NCBI RefSeq assembly: GCF_002776525.5
Contig: NC_045434.1
Location: 192,066,545 to 192,130,544, forward strand
Length of the DNA: 64,000 bases
Direction of reading: 5' to 3'
Source: Piliocolobus tephrosceles
Taxonomy: Eukaryota > Chordata > Mammalia > Primates > Cercopithecidae
Shown: positions 41,374 through 51,785 of the stretch, in pieces
Position numbering within the stretch: the first letter of the stretch is position 1
How the letters are laid out: each line of letters starts with the position of its first letter
Notes under the pieces: model-generated
What the model saw: the letters and a program-made list of their open reading frames with translations, nothing else
Database searches by the model: none
What the model was told of the DNA's origin: nothing
Program-made: the position numbers and the translations under genes

Positions 41374-41819
41374 GTGAATACTCCTCTAGGAGTTCTAGAG
41401 CGTAGAGACTGAGATGACTCTCCCCATGAATAAAACATTCTGAAGACTGATGACTTACCTTAAAACAAGCTATGTGACTCTTGCATATCTACTCCTGCAA
41501 ATAAAACATTTGTATTTTACTTTAGTAGAAATATTGCCCTCCAAATCTTTGAGTAATATTCATGCCCTGGAGAGCTGTCTCATGCCTGACACTTCACCAA
41601 CTGGAAGAGCAGAGATGTGGGGGTGAGTCAAGGTCAGGGTGCAGTCTGGGGCTACAGTAGAGTGACAAACCTTCTTGGTTCACCCAGGACTAAGAGTTTT
41701 TGAAATGTGGGGCCTGTAATGCTAACACGGAGAAAGTCTCAGTTAAAGCAGGCTGAGTTAGTGATTGCAGTTAGAGCAAGCATAGAACTAGAGTTAGTAT
41801 GACAGACCCTTTGAGAGTG
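41374..41819. other. unassigned DNA beyond the right arm
   Basis: It contains the second copy of the 16-bp phrase (41573-41588) and a 'gttagtgattgcagttagag' patch of short repeats at 41757-41805. No gene. Confidence 0.5.
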
Positions 41820-42035
41820 GGTAGAATGTAGTGGTTAAGAACATGAGCTTTGCTCTGAGACAGGCCCAGATGTTTTGCTTATATTTCACAGTTGGTGTCC
41901 ATGAATCTCTTTGAGCTTTGAGTTCCTCGTCTCTAAAGAGGAACTAACAATGGTGCCTCTTTTAAATAATTATTGTGAGGATTCACATGGCAAATGATCA
42001 GTAAATGGCAGCATCATTGCTATTTGTATCCATCT
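41820..42035 (+). repeat. MIR SINE, near full length
   Basis: Sense MIR: 'gtagtggttaagaacatgag', 'agttcctcgtctctaaagag', 'attattgtgaggattcacat' and 'ggcaaatgatcagtaaatgg', with a 'cattgctatt' end. Confidence 0.82.
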
Positions 42036-42124
42036 TCCTGGGTGCCTGATTTTCAGGGTTCTTAGCTCAGTGGCATGACCAGAATGCTTTGTGTCAATCT
42101 CCCTATCACCTAAAGAGGGAAGTG

Positions 42125-42300
42125 GACATGGCTATTGGCTGAAGGCCAAGAGATAATCTTATGTTTGGTACCAGCTCTGGCACTAACTCAAGTCATTTCC
42201 ACTTCTTGGGCTTCTGTTTTCCAGCATCAGGGACACCATCTGGAAAATGAAGAAGATTGGATGGAACAATTGCCAAAGCCCTTCTATCTAGAATCTTCTC
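42125..42300 (+). repeat. MIR SINE fragment
   Basis: Sense: 'gtttggtaccagctctggca', 'actcaagtcatttccacttc', 'gacaccatctggaaaatgaa'. Confidence 0.65.
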
Positions 42301-42584
42301 ATAATCTGGGAGCTTCCTCCTTGACATGAGGCTTTTTCAGTGTTTCATGAGGCTCTTTATAAAGAAACGTTTTTAGCAAATATCTAATTAATTTGATCAA
42401 TGCAAACACATTGCTGCTATGTGGAACAGAAGGAGAAAAATGTTTGGAAGGCAAAAATTGTAGTAGGTCATCAGTAGATCCACAAGGTGATTTGGGGGCA
42501 ATTTTCCCCATACAGGCACAGAATTAGGGCTGTGAGCTATAACCTGCCTCTTGTGCCTCAAATCAGGCATCCTAGAATCATATA
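42301..42584. other. unassigned non-coding DNA
   Basis: AT-leaning, with no gene or repeat supported. Confidence 0.55.
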
Positions 42585-42695
42585 ATTTAGTGGTGTTGTG
42601 GTTCATAGAGGGGAAGTGCTTTTGCCCAAGGTCACACAGCATACTCAGGCGTGGGTTTTGTAGTCCAGTGACTTTGTTTTTAATCAAACCACATC
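42585..42695 (-). repeat. MIR SINE fragment
   Basis: The reversed core 'gaagtgcttttgcccaaggt' and 'cacacagcatactcaggcgt', followed by 'ttttgtagtccagtgac'. Confidence 0.7.
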
Positions 42696-43499
42696 ACTAC
42701 TCAATTCAACTCTCCTTGTTCACTTGCAAAATGAAGAGAGATACTGCTGAACGGAGACGGTCTCTGAGATTCCTTTCAACCGTGTTAATGTACTATGCCT
42801 TGAGCTGTCAGAACCAGGGTACAGGAGTTGGGTAAAAGCTTAATGGCTGCTGGGCCGCTGTCCAAGGTGCTGAAGGAGAGAATGGGTCAGGCCCCGTCAC
42901 AGGGCATCCAAGGCCAAGGGGAGCAGGAAGCATTCCCTTCACCCTAAAATCACCCCCTCTCCCGATACACCCCATTAGACCACTGTGTCACTCCTTCTTG
43001 TAGCCTTAAGGACTGCAAATAACAGGTACCTTTGGTGATGCAAGAGTCCCCAAATGATGGATGGAGAGGCATCATGGACTATGTTTCCCCACTGAGGTCC
43101 CGAGGCTGTGTCTGTCCTAGCCTGGGGGTTGCCCAGCATCAGGGACACCAGAGTCAAGCTCTCTCCATCTGTCTCAGCTTCTCCACGTGAATTCCGGTTG
43201 GGGAGAGGAGTTGGGCGCCTAAGGGCATGGAGATAACTGGCTGTGACAGTCACTCAATAGGTGCTGGATAAATTAGGAAGCAGTTAACACCCAGGAGTTA
43301 CAATCCCAAGATCATACATAGCTGTCAGGACCATGATGGCCAGCCTGGAAGAGGGGGGATCTAGGTCAAGAAGAACAGGAGAACCCAGTTGATCAGATGC
43401 ACAATTTGAAATCAGAACAAGTCAAAGAACTGACCCACAGAGGGAAGATAGATTTGAAGTGGCAGAATAACAAAGTACCAGATGTACTTGAACATATAA
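42696..43499. other. unassigned non-coding DNA
   Basis: About 800 bases with no gene. A possible L2/MIR tail scrap, 'cactcaataggtgctggata', lies at 43251. Confidence 0.5.
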
Positions 43500-43740
43500 A
43501 GTCCTTTTTAAAATTATATTTTACTGCATTAGCCAATTTTTTGTGGTTTCATTTAATCATTTTAGCAATCTAAGAAAGAAAACATTATAACCATTTTACA
43601 TTTAGAGTACAGACCCTCAAAGGTGAAGGGAATTTGGGTGAAGGCCCAAAACCTCTCAGCTGGCAACTCACAGACTTGAGATTTGAAACCACCTGTCTTT
43701 GCCTACAAAGCTCCCATTCATTAACCCACTTCTCTCTCAC
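43500..43740 (-). repeat. MIR SINE
   Basis: Reversed MIR: 'aacattataaccattttaca', 'gacttgagatttgaaaccac'. The part between is decayed. Confidence 0.55.
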
Positions 43741-44149
43741 CTATGAACACGATGAAAACGTGGCTGACCTTGCCACCAGTGCGAATTTGGGTCACTGAGT
43801 GGGCAGGGTGATTTCAAAAGTGTGTGAAGCCCCTTTTGACTTGTGGGTAGAGCAGGCATTGAGTTGGCATGGCCTGGCAACCCATTCCTGGGAGGAAGGG
43901 TAATGCTTTCTGGCTGGCATCTCATGCCTGGCAGGGCCTCTCAGGCTGTGGGGAGAGAGAGAAGTGGGTGTAGTCATTGATCAAGTCATCAAAGAATTTT
44001 GGCCTTTGGGACATCTTTGGTCCCTGAGCCAAGAGTCACCGAACACTGGCTTACCCACCAGATGTGTCTGGAACAATGGGCATCTTCTCCCTTTTGAGAA
44101 GATGTGATTCCTTAAGTAACAGTAAGAGTCATCATTGTTGAATATCTCT
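43741..44149. other. unassigned non-coding DNA
   Basis: No gene or repeat is supported. Confidence 0.6.
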
Positions 44150-44265
44150 TTCACTCATTTCAACAAATATCTATAAAAGTGCCCACTATGGGCCCGGCAC
44201 TGGGGCTCCAACAGTGAACCCCACAGAGTTGGCAATGGCAGAGACGGGCCAGCTGGATTCCCTGC
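44150..44265 (-). repeat. L2 LINE 3' tail
   Basis: The reversed tail 'catttcaacaaatatctata', 'gtgcccactatgggcccggc' and 'actggggctccaacagtgaa'. Confidence 0.75.
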
Positions 44266-44399
44266 CCTGGCCGCTGTGGCTGCTGTCTCTGTTGTCATGT
44301 GAGAGCTTCCCTTCCATGCTCTTGCTCTTTTGCTGCTCGATTTCAGGCATTCTTTCTTCCCCTCATCATATGTTGGCATTATTATTATTTAATTTCCTC
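44266..44399. other. unassigned non-coding DNA
   Basis: A short spacer with 'attattattattt' near 44378. No feature. Confidence 0.55.
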
Positions 44400-44720
44400 A
44401 GACCTAGTATAAAGGGAAAAAGCAGATAAAAGGAGGAAAAGCCACAAAGCCAAGTAGAGAAGTTCTCCCTGTTGATTCCCATAAGAAATAACCAGGTTAA
44501 CTCGAATTAATTCAAGGCTGGACATACTTGAAGAACAAAAATAAGCTAGTTAACTTCATGTTCTTAGTCTAGGATTAATCTATTCATCAGCTTAGCTCAC
44601 GGGGAAGAAACGTGCTTCTTCAGTAGTTTTCAAACTGAAAATAAATGCCTCATTAGGTTAAACATATTAGCCTGAGAACAGTATTGATGTCAGATAGACT
44701 AATGAATGTCATTATTGGGA
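44400..44720. promoter_or_regulatory. AT-rich repeat-free island with homeodomain-type words
   Basis: A compact island with 'aactcgaattaattcaagg', 'gctagttaacttcatg', GGATTAATC at 44572-44580 (the same 9-mer as at 3789) and 'ctaatgaatgtcattattgg'. No transposon is recognised and flanks are GC-richer. Function is inferred. Confidence 0.38.
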
Positions 44721-45039
44721 AAGTGCAACAGTCCTCAGAGGGACCCGACCCATGGTCAGGAGCTCTCTGCAAATGTGCTCACAAATGTGCTCAACTGCTG
44801 TGCCCTCCGGGACAGAGGGAGGGAGGGAGAGATAGAGAGGACTCAGGGAGACAGGGGGAAAGGGACTGTTCTTGGAGCCTTGGCTATTCCTGGAAATGAC
44901 TTCCTCTGATGAATGCAGGCATCTTTGGCCATTTGAGAAAGTCCACGGGTAAAGGAGGGTCTGTGTGTGATATCATTCACTGTTGCTTCCAAGAGGAGAG
45001 GGCGGTTTTAGCCTCTAAATAAGAGAGACAGCACAGGGG
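44721..45039. other. unassigned, with a GGGA-rich patch
   Basis: At about 44814-44862 purine text such as 'gagggagggagggagagata' could form G-quadruplex or triplex DNA. No gene. Confidence 0.55.
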
Positions 45040-45079
45040 TTGAGGCTTGAACATCTAGTTCCACAGGGCTCCCCTCCCA

Positions 45080-45295
45080 CGATGACAGCCACTCCAGCAG
45101 CAGTGCCTCCGCAGCAGCTTTCCCTACAGCAGCTCCCCCGACAGCAGCTCCCCCACAGCTGCTCTCCCATAGAAGCTCCCCTCACAGCAGCTCCCCCCAC
45201 AGCAGCTCCCCCCACAGCAGCTCTCCCCACAGCTGCTCCCCCCACAGCAGCTCCCCCCACAGTAGCTCTCTCCACAGCAGCTCCCCCCACAGCAG
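45080..45295. repeat. 15-bp C-rich minisatellite, left part
   Basis: The unit is 'cagcagctcccccca' (15 bp), near-perfect from about 45180 and degenerate before that. The other strand reads 'tggggggagctgctg'. Every unit contains an AGCT core beside a G run. Because 15 is a multiple of 3 and no frame meets a stop, long artificial open frames (Thr-Ala-Ala-Pro-Pro type) cross it. Confidence 0.95.
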
Positions 45296-45695
45296 NNNNN
45301 NNNNNNNNNNNNNNNNNNNNNNNNNNNNNNNNNNNNNNNNNNNNNNNNNNNNNNNNNNNNNNNNNNNNNNNNNNNNNNNNNNNNNNNNNNNNNNNNNNNN
45401 NNNNNNNNNNNNNNNNNNNNNNNNNNNNNNNNNNNNNNNNNNNNNNNNNNNNNNNNNNNNNNNNNNNNNNNNNNNNNNNNNNNNNNNNNNNNNNNNNNNN
45501 NNNNNNNNNNNNNNNNNNNNNNNNNNNNNNNNNNNNNNNNNNNNNNNNNNNNNNNNNNNNNNNNNNNNNNNNNNNNNNNNNNNNNNNNNNNNNNNNNNNN
45601 NNNNNNNNNNNNNNNNNNNNNNNNNNNNNNNNNNNNNNNNNNNNNNNNNNNNNNNNNNNNNNNNNNNNNNNNNNNNNNNNNNNNNNNNNNNNNNN
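45296..45695. other. assembly gap, 400 N
   Basis: Exactly 400 unknown bases lie inside the minisatellite array. A round number suggests an estimated size. The true array length is unknown. Confidence 0.99.
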
Positions 45696-45975
45696 CCCCG
45701 CCCCCCCCCCCCCCCCCCCCCCCCCCCCGCCTCCCCCCCCCCGGCGCCCCCCCCCCCGCAGCCCCCCCACAGCAGCTCCCCCCACAGCAGCTCCACCCAG
45801 CAGCTCCCCCATAGCAGCTCCCCCACAGCAGCTCTCCCATAGCAGCAGCTCCCCCGACAGCAGCTCCCCAACAGCAGTTTTCCGCATGGCAGTTCTCCCA
45901 CAGTTTCCCCTACAGCAGCTCCCCCTACAGCGGCTCCCTCACAACAGTTCCCCTTTCTTCTTCCCTGGACAGGCT
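45696..45975. repeat. poly-C edge and right part of the minisatellite
   Basis: 45696-45767 is almost entirely C with a few G, probably a low-quality or collapsed sequence edge. From about 45765 degenerate 'cagcagctccccc' units resume and fade by 45960. Confidence 0.9.
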
Positions 45976-46239
45976 CCAAATCAGGATGCATCCTGTAGGG
46001 GAGACATGAACTCTTCCTTGTCTTGTCCACAGAGGCCCTGTGTGTCATCGTGGTCTTAGGGACCCGCACAGGCCTGCAACTCCTCCATGATTTGGAGATG
46101 GTGTTCCCACCATGCAGAGTCTTCCCAGCTGTGCATTTATAGGTGTGAGTGCCCTTTCCCTGGGAGCACCTGCTTTTTTGTAACATGGACTCTGTACTTT
46201 GAGGTTGCAATTTAATTTCAGGCTGGGGTACTTTATGCA
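45976..46239. other. unassigned non-coding DNA
   Basis: No gene or repeat is supported. The long minus-strand frame that begins here owes its length to the array. Confidence 0.6.
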
Positions 46240-46392
46240 AACTCTGAGTGAAATGCTGTTTATTGTTTATTATTTCTGCAATTATTTGCTTAGTGCTGGT
46301 AGCTTCTGTGTTCTATGGTGGTGGGGACCATGTACCTAGCACATATAGCAAGCATACAATAAAAGTTTGTTGAATGACTGAATGAAGGAATG
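46240..46392 (+). repeat. L2 LINE 3' tail
   Basis: The sense tail 'acctagcacatatagcaagc', 'atacaataaaagtttgttga' and 'atgactgaatgaaggaatga' is a typical L2 terminus. Confidence 0.8.
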
Positions 46393-46586
46393 ACTGAAGG
46401 GAGATATAGATTCCAGCAATGGAATGTCTCCATATGGTCTCTCTAGACATGGGAAAATTTACTGTGCTTTTTTCCTTTTTTTAAGAGTAAAGGTGGTGGT
46501 AAAGGGAGAATTTGAAAAAGGACAGGTGTTAGATGCAGTGTCTAAAGACAACTGAGTAGAACTACATTGGGATCAGAGAGGCATGG
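46393..46586. other. unassigned non-coding DNA
   Basis: A short spacer with no supported feature. Confidence 0.55.
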
Positions 46587-47095
46587 TGTATCAGTTTGCT
46601 ATTGCTGAACAACAAGCCATCTCAAAACTCAGTGGCTTAAAATAACAAACATGTATTTAGCTTAAGAATATGTAGGTTTGCTGGGTGGTTCTGCTGCTCT
46701 GGGCTGGCCTGAGCAAGTCTCTTGGCTGGGATTATTAGCCCCTCAGGATGGCTGGCATGTTGGTTGAAGGCTGGCTGGTCCAGGAGGCCTTGGGCAGAAT
46801 AGCTTATCTTTGGAGGATGTGTTCTCTCATCCTCCAGTGACTAGCCTAGGCTTGTTCTTACGGCGAAAGCAGGTTACAAAATAGAGTAGAAGTACACAGG
46901 GCCTCTTGAGGCTTAGACTCAGAAATGGTACAACGTCCCTTCTGCAGCTTTGTATTGGCCAAAGCCAGGAGAGGTCCAGCTCAGATGAAGTAGTGGGGAA
47001 CTAAGTCTTCCCTCTTGATGGGAAGGGTTTCAAAGGTCATGGACACAGGGAAGGGTAGAAAACTGTCACCAGTTTTGCAGATTTACCATGAATGG
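46587..47095 (-). mobile_element. probable ancient MaLR/ERVL-type LTR
   Basis: The reversed plan 'gtatcagtttgctattgctg', 'aactcagtggcttaaaataa', 'tctctcatcctccagtgact', 'attggccaaagccaggagag' and the end 'ttttgcagatttaccat' matches a common old mammalian LTR. The subfamily is not assigned. No coding region is present. Confidence 0.6.
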
Positions 47096-47344
47096 TTTCA
47101 ATTCTCATTATACAGACCTTAAACTTCTCTTGTGAGGGGGGATGTTTAACAAGAATCATGGGATCAGGGCAGAGGATCAAAGAGAGTTTATCCAGCTATC
47201 TATGACCAACCCTGTATCTTAGCAAATGTCTGCTTATTCAGGAAGGGTCAGCAGGGAAGAGGTGGGGTTGTAAACCTGGGGATATAAAATATCTGCAAGA
47301 AGAGAGGGTTGTCTTTGATTATAAAATGTATTGCCTATAGAATG
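47096..47344. other. unassigned non-coding DNA
   Basis: No gene or repeat is recognised. Confidence 0.55.
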
Positions 47345-47880
47345 GGTGGCTTTGGTTTCTTGGTGTGTATCAACTCAATGACCACAACCAGGGGGGATTT
47401 AACAAGGGGATTTTATTATTGTAACAAGTAAGGAGAACACCAGGGATAGGTCCTGAAGTAATGCCTCCCTGAACTGGGAGCTGGATCAGGTTTTATAAGC
47501 ATAGGGTAATAATTAGGCATGATCTGATTAGGTCTTGCAAAGAGATGATGCCAAGAGGCATGATCTGATTGGATCCTACCGTGGGGTAATGCCAGAACTT
47601 GATCTGATTGGATCCTGGATCTGCTGTGCAGTGTCCGCTTCTTAATTCGGTCCCCATTCCTCTGTCTGAGTACTTAGGTTCCCCCTGTAATTGCACACTT
47701 GGTTCATCTGGGCATGTTCGGGTTACATGATCTGAAGGTCCACGGAAACTGGAAAACAACTCACGACTTTGTTCCATAAAAGTTGAACTGCATTCAGGTC
47801 TGTTGTAGCTACAAAAGGGCTGCCATATGAAGAAGGAAGTAAATGCCCTCCATGCGGCCTGAAGGAATGACTTTCTAACA
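47345..47880 (-). mobile_element. possible LTR, family unassigned
   Basis: On the minus strand a polyadenylation-like 'aataataaaatccccttg' lies near the LTR-style 3' end at the left. The phrase 'tgatctgattgg' or 'tgatctgattagg' occurs three times (about 47520, 47561 and 47598), as internal repeats in LTR U3 regions often do. There are no coding remnants and no certain target duplication. Confidence 0.42.
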
Positions 47881-47974
47881 GTTAAACCTGTTCAGAGACA
47901 GAATGGGCTGCCTGGAATGGTGGTGAGCTCCCCATCCTTGGGGGTGTGCAAACACGAGTTAGAGGGAGGCATAA

Positions 47975-48205
47975 TAGTGAGATCAAGTGCTTCAAATACG
48001 GTATCAGACAGGCCTGGCTTTGATGTGCAACTTGGTGTTTCAGGGTGAATGATTTTAGCTGTGTGAGCCACAGTTTCCTCATTGGTAAAATGAGGATAAT
48101 AATATTCCTTATTGCAATGGGTTATTATGAGGTTTTAATGAGATAGTACATGTAAAATGTACATAAAGGCTTTCCGTGACTGAAAGCCGAGGGCAGTGCT
48201 ACTTC
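47975..48205 (+). repeat. MIR SINE, near full length
   Basis: Sense MIR: 'cagacaggcctggctttgat', 'cagtttcctcattggtaaaa', 'tgaggataataatattcctt' and 'gggttattatgaggttttaa', then a decayed tail. Confidence 0.85.
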
Positions 48206-48639
48206 TGCACTATATTCTTTTATGTAGGAGATTCTGGCATTAGATGAGGTCCCAGGCCCTCGTCCACCTCCTGCATTTAGAGTCTTTAGATGATATCTCT
48301 ATTAATGTGTCAGAATTAGGACACTCCCCCTCTCTTTGCTCCCTGCTAACCCTTAGACCTCTGTAGATCTCTACAAGTGGTCTCTACTGGTTTGGAATCC
48401 TGACGTTGAGGTGGGATTTCCAGTTCTCTTGCTCCCCACTGCCCCTGTGCGTGTGAGGATGCCTGATGCCCAAACCAAAGGGACTGCGGGAGCCAGAGGT
48501 TATTCCTCAACATACTCGTGAGGTTTGAGGAACAGAGGCCCCTTTTCACTGGGGGTGACCTGGAAGGGGCTTCTCAGTCCACTGCACAAGCCTTATTTGC
48601 TCTCTGATGAGACTTTGATCATCCTCTCTGGACTCAGAA
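48206..48639. other. unassigned non-coding DNA
   Basis: No gene or repeat is supported. Confidence 0.6.
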
Positions 48640-48960
48640 ATGCAGCTTAAACTCAGTGGTAGGAAAAATAATTAAGACTTGTAAACCCGTGTTGTAAATG
48701 TCGCTCCAGGGCTCCTGGCAGAGCCGCCCAGTCAGTCTGATCATTTCTTGGGCTTACTCAAAGGCCCCCTCTGTGAGTGATTGGCCACTTAGCCCTTGTT
48801 AATGGATCTAACTTGCACAGATTTTAAGTGTTTTCTTGGAATTGATCTTTCCGTGAAAAGTATGCTTTGGAGATGTGAAATAACCATCAGAGAGCCTTAA
48901 ATGAATTACACTTTATCAAGCAGAAAAAACAATGCACTTGAAACAGGCTCTGCAAGGGAA
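48640..48960. promoter_or_regulatory. repeat-free block, candidate conserved element
   Basis: It includes 'ggaaaaataattaagac', 'cttgttaatggatctaac', 'ttggaattgatctttcc', 'aaatgaattacactttatc' and 'aaaaacaatgcacttg'. TAAT, TTGATC and ACAAT words cluster in about 300 bases with no transposon signature. Enhancer function is inference. Confidence 0.3.
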
Positions 48961-50714
48961 ATGGAGGGCTGGGAGCTTCCCTGTGGACCAGGAGGGCGAG
49001 GCGAGGGGGGCCATGCGGCTGAACTTGGTTCTTTCTATGGTTTCTGGGTTCACTCGGGGAATGTTATGTCATGGGTCATTCTCTCTGCTTTGTGATGTGA
49101 CATTTCCTGCTCCTGTTCCCACCCCAGCTCTACCCATCTCTGCAGCAGGGCTGTTGGAGTCGCTCTCCTTCCTGCCAGGGGTTGATGGCTTTGCCTGGAG
49201 AAGGGAGGTGAGGAGGAGTCCCACACTCTCATCGACCACCCCCATCCTCTGCCTCCTCCCTCCTGGGCCCCATCTACTGAGCAATGAGCCCTGGAGACCC
49301 TGGGGAAAAGGGGGTGCAGGCACCCTAATCTCCAGTGAATGTGACCATGTGGAGGTATCTCACCAGAGATGAGAGAAGGGGACGAGGCCCCTGCCCACTG
49401 GTTCCCCACACAAGAGGCCTGAGGAGGGAGCTCAGTTCATCTAGATGCTCAATTGTCAGACATTTGCTGAGGGCCAGCTTGTGCTTGGCTCTCACCCCCA
49501 CCAAAAGGGGGTCTCTGTTCCTCAGACCACAGTCTGAATATGTGAGGGAGTAGCCCCTGGCTCCCACAGCTCCCACAGTTTGGTCACTGGGCATCCTCAC
49601 ATGCACAGGGGCTGGAGATATTGGAAGGATGAACCCCAATCTCCACCCTCACCACGCACAACGAGGCCACGTTGCCTCTCACCTGCACCCCATCATTTCT
49701 GTGACCTCACCCTGCTGTGTGTGTGCTCCTTTTAGTGCATTTCACCCCAACTCTAGATGCAGTTGGTTTGTCAATGTCCATCTCCTCGGGAATGTCTGCT
49801 CTGTGGGAATGGGGCTTTTTCTGTCCTGCTCTGAGCTGGAACTGCTCCTGGCGGGTAGCAGACGCTCTGCTTTGTGAAGATGCTCCTTTCTGCAATGGAG
49901 AGGGCACAGAGTGGCAGGTGTCCTTAGTGAGCACCTTCCTTGGTGTGTGAGGGCGAGTGTACAGCGGACGTGAGTGAGGCGCCCGCAGCCTCAGCCAAAA
50001 TCGCTAAGGACACCACTGTACATGGAGCACCAGGTCTCAAAGCCAGCAGACTCTGCCCTCTCATGACAGATGCCAGTGCAGCCCTGCCAGGGACAAACTC
50101 TTTCTCACTCTGCTGCCAGGCCACACTGACCTGCATGGCCACAGCACAACTCAGCCTAACCCCACTGTGGGTGGAGAGCGGAGAGCGGGGATGGCTGGGG
50201 CTTCTCTGCTGTGTCTCATCAATGACCCTCTGGCCCTCTGCTCACCCAAAGCCTCAAGTTTCTGGTCTGGCTGCTCCAATGGTGGAGTTGGGAACCATTT
50301 TGTGTCCCTTGCTTGGCTGTCCCCAGCCTGGGGTGGGGGAGTTGGGGTGGGCTGCAAGCTAGCAGTGTGTTCTGTGGGAGGGCTGCTCTTGCTTTCAACC
50401 TCACTGCAGACAAGGGCTGGAGCGGAAGAGACACCTGCTGATGAGGCCTCACGGGTGATTTGGGCAGGCACCTAGGGAGCACAGACATGTCTCGGGCCCA
50501 GGGCTGAGAGGTAGCCACAGTCTCGGTGGGTTTGTCATGAGCAGAGGGGACAGATCTGGGCAGGTGCCCAGAGACTGTGGGGAGTCATGTGTATGCTCAA
50601 CATGGGATGGGAGAGCAGACTGGGTCCTGCTAGGGTGGAGAGGGGGAAGGGGATCCCCAGGTCCAGGAGAGAGCAGTCCTAACCAGGGTCTGGGATCAGC
50701 ACCTGCGCTCAGGC
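48961..50714. other. unassigned GC-rich DNA, longest repeat-poor stretch
   Basis: About 1.75 kb with no repeat that I can name and no credible gene. Open frames of 140-146 codons occur (48932-49372 and 49940-50362 on plus) but show no known domain, no start context and no conserved motif. It could hold an exon or regulatory DNA that I cannot see. Confidence 0.45.
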
Positions 50715-50830
50715 TCTTGGGACACAGAGACCAGGATTCAAATTCCAACTCTGCCACCTTAGTCAAATCCCTTCTGAGCCTCAGTTTCTTCATCTGTCAA
50801 ATAGGGATGGCCAACCTTTTGAAATGAGAT
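50715..50830 (+). repeat. MIR SINE fragment
   Basis: Sense MIR head and core: 'ccaggattcaaattccaact', 'cttctgagcctcagtttctt' and 'catctgtcaaatagggatgg'. Confidence 0.85.
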
Positions 50831-50854
50831 ATCTATAACCAGCAAGGTCCGTGG

Positions 50855-50919
50855 GGCCCAATTGTCTGCATTCAAATCCTAGTTCTGCCACTGCCTGGCC
50901 TTAGCAGTGACCGTGAACC
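50855..50919 (+). repeat. MIR, left part (split by LTR)
   Basis: A second MIR begins with 'gcattcaaatcctagttctg' and breaks at 50919, where the LTR is inserted. It resumes at 51593. Confidence 0.8.
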
Positions 50920-51592
50920 TGTGAACCAAAAAGTTTCTGACATAGGTCTCAATCAAATTTAGAAAGTTAATTTTGCCAAAGTTAAGGAAGCACCTGTGAC
51001 ACAGGCTCAGGAGATACTGGCGATATGTGCCCAAGGTGGCCGGGGTACGGCTTGCTGTTGTACATTTTAGGGAGACATGAGACATCAATTAATACGTGTA
51101 AGATGTACATCAGTTTGGTCGGGTAAGGCAGGACAACTCCAAGGGGGCAGGGCAGTGGGGGGATCTTCCAGGTCATAGGTAGATGAGAGACGAGAGATTA
51201 CATTCTTCTGAGCCCTGATCAGCCTTGCACTGAATACACAATTTAGTCTGACTCAGTGAATCTGCATTTTTACATAAACAATAGGGCAGAGGAAGCAATC
51301 AGATATGCACTTGTCTCAGGTGAGCAGAGGCATGACTTTCTGTCCACGCCTCTGAAGATCAGCTGTTAGTTTACATTGCCAGGGTGAAATTCAACAGAAC
51401 TGTTGTTAGATAAAGATCTTGAGGCCTACAAGGAATTTTCTTGTGGGCAATTTGTGAGGGAAGTGTGTAGCTCTTTTATCTTTTTAGTCATCTTATTTAA
51501 GAATTAAAATGACAGGCAGGTTTCAAGTTCCCAGCTTGACTTTTCCCTTGGCTTAGTGATTTTGGGGTCTGGAGATTCATTTTCCTTTCACA
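50920..51592 (-). mobile_element. ERV1-class solo LTR
   Basis: A 673-bp LTR in reverse, with inverted termini TGTGAACC at the left and CCTTTCACA at the right. A perfect 4-bp target duplication 'aacc' (50916-50919 and 51593-51596) and the way it splits a MIR fix its borders. The subfamily is not assigned. No retroviral genes remain. Confidence 0.9.
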
Positions 51593-51785
51593 AACCTGTT
51601 TACAAAACTTCTCTGGGCCTGAGTTTCTCATCTGTAACATGTGGGGATAATAGAACCTCCCTTATTGGGTAGGTGAGGATGAAATGAATATACGTTCAAT
51701 GAGCTCAGAAGGAAGACATTGCCCGTAGTAAGCATACATAGCTGTTTTCTATTATTATTATTATTGCTATTCATCACTAGTCATG
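51593..51785 (+). repeat. MIR, right part
   Basis: It continues the MIR begun at 50855: 'ctgggcctgagtttctcatc', 'gtaacatgtggggataatag', 'tgaggatgaaatgaatatac' and the 'attattattattgctattc' end. Confidence 0.85.

Noticed and set aside
45696..45767. Apparent CpG/GC-rich promoter-like patch
   Set aside because: It is poly-C with few CpG and adjoins an assembly gap. It is more likely a sequence artefact than a CpG island.
45040..46240. Open frames of 238-352 codons across the gap on both strands
   Set aside because: They owe their length to a 15-bp tandem repeat without stops and to 400 N read as unknown residues. No start context or known domain is present.
49940..50362. 140-codon plus-strand open frame
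   Set aside because: No family, no splice framework and a composition expected from GC-rich non-coding DNA.
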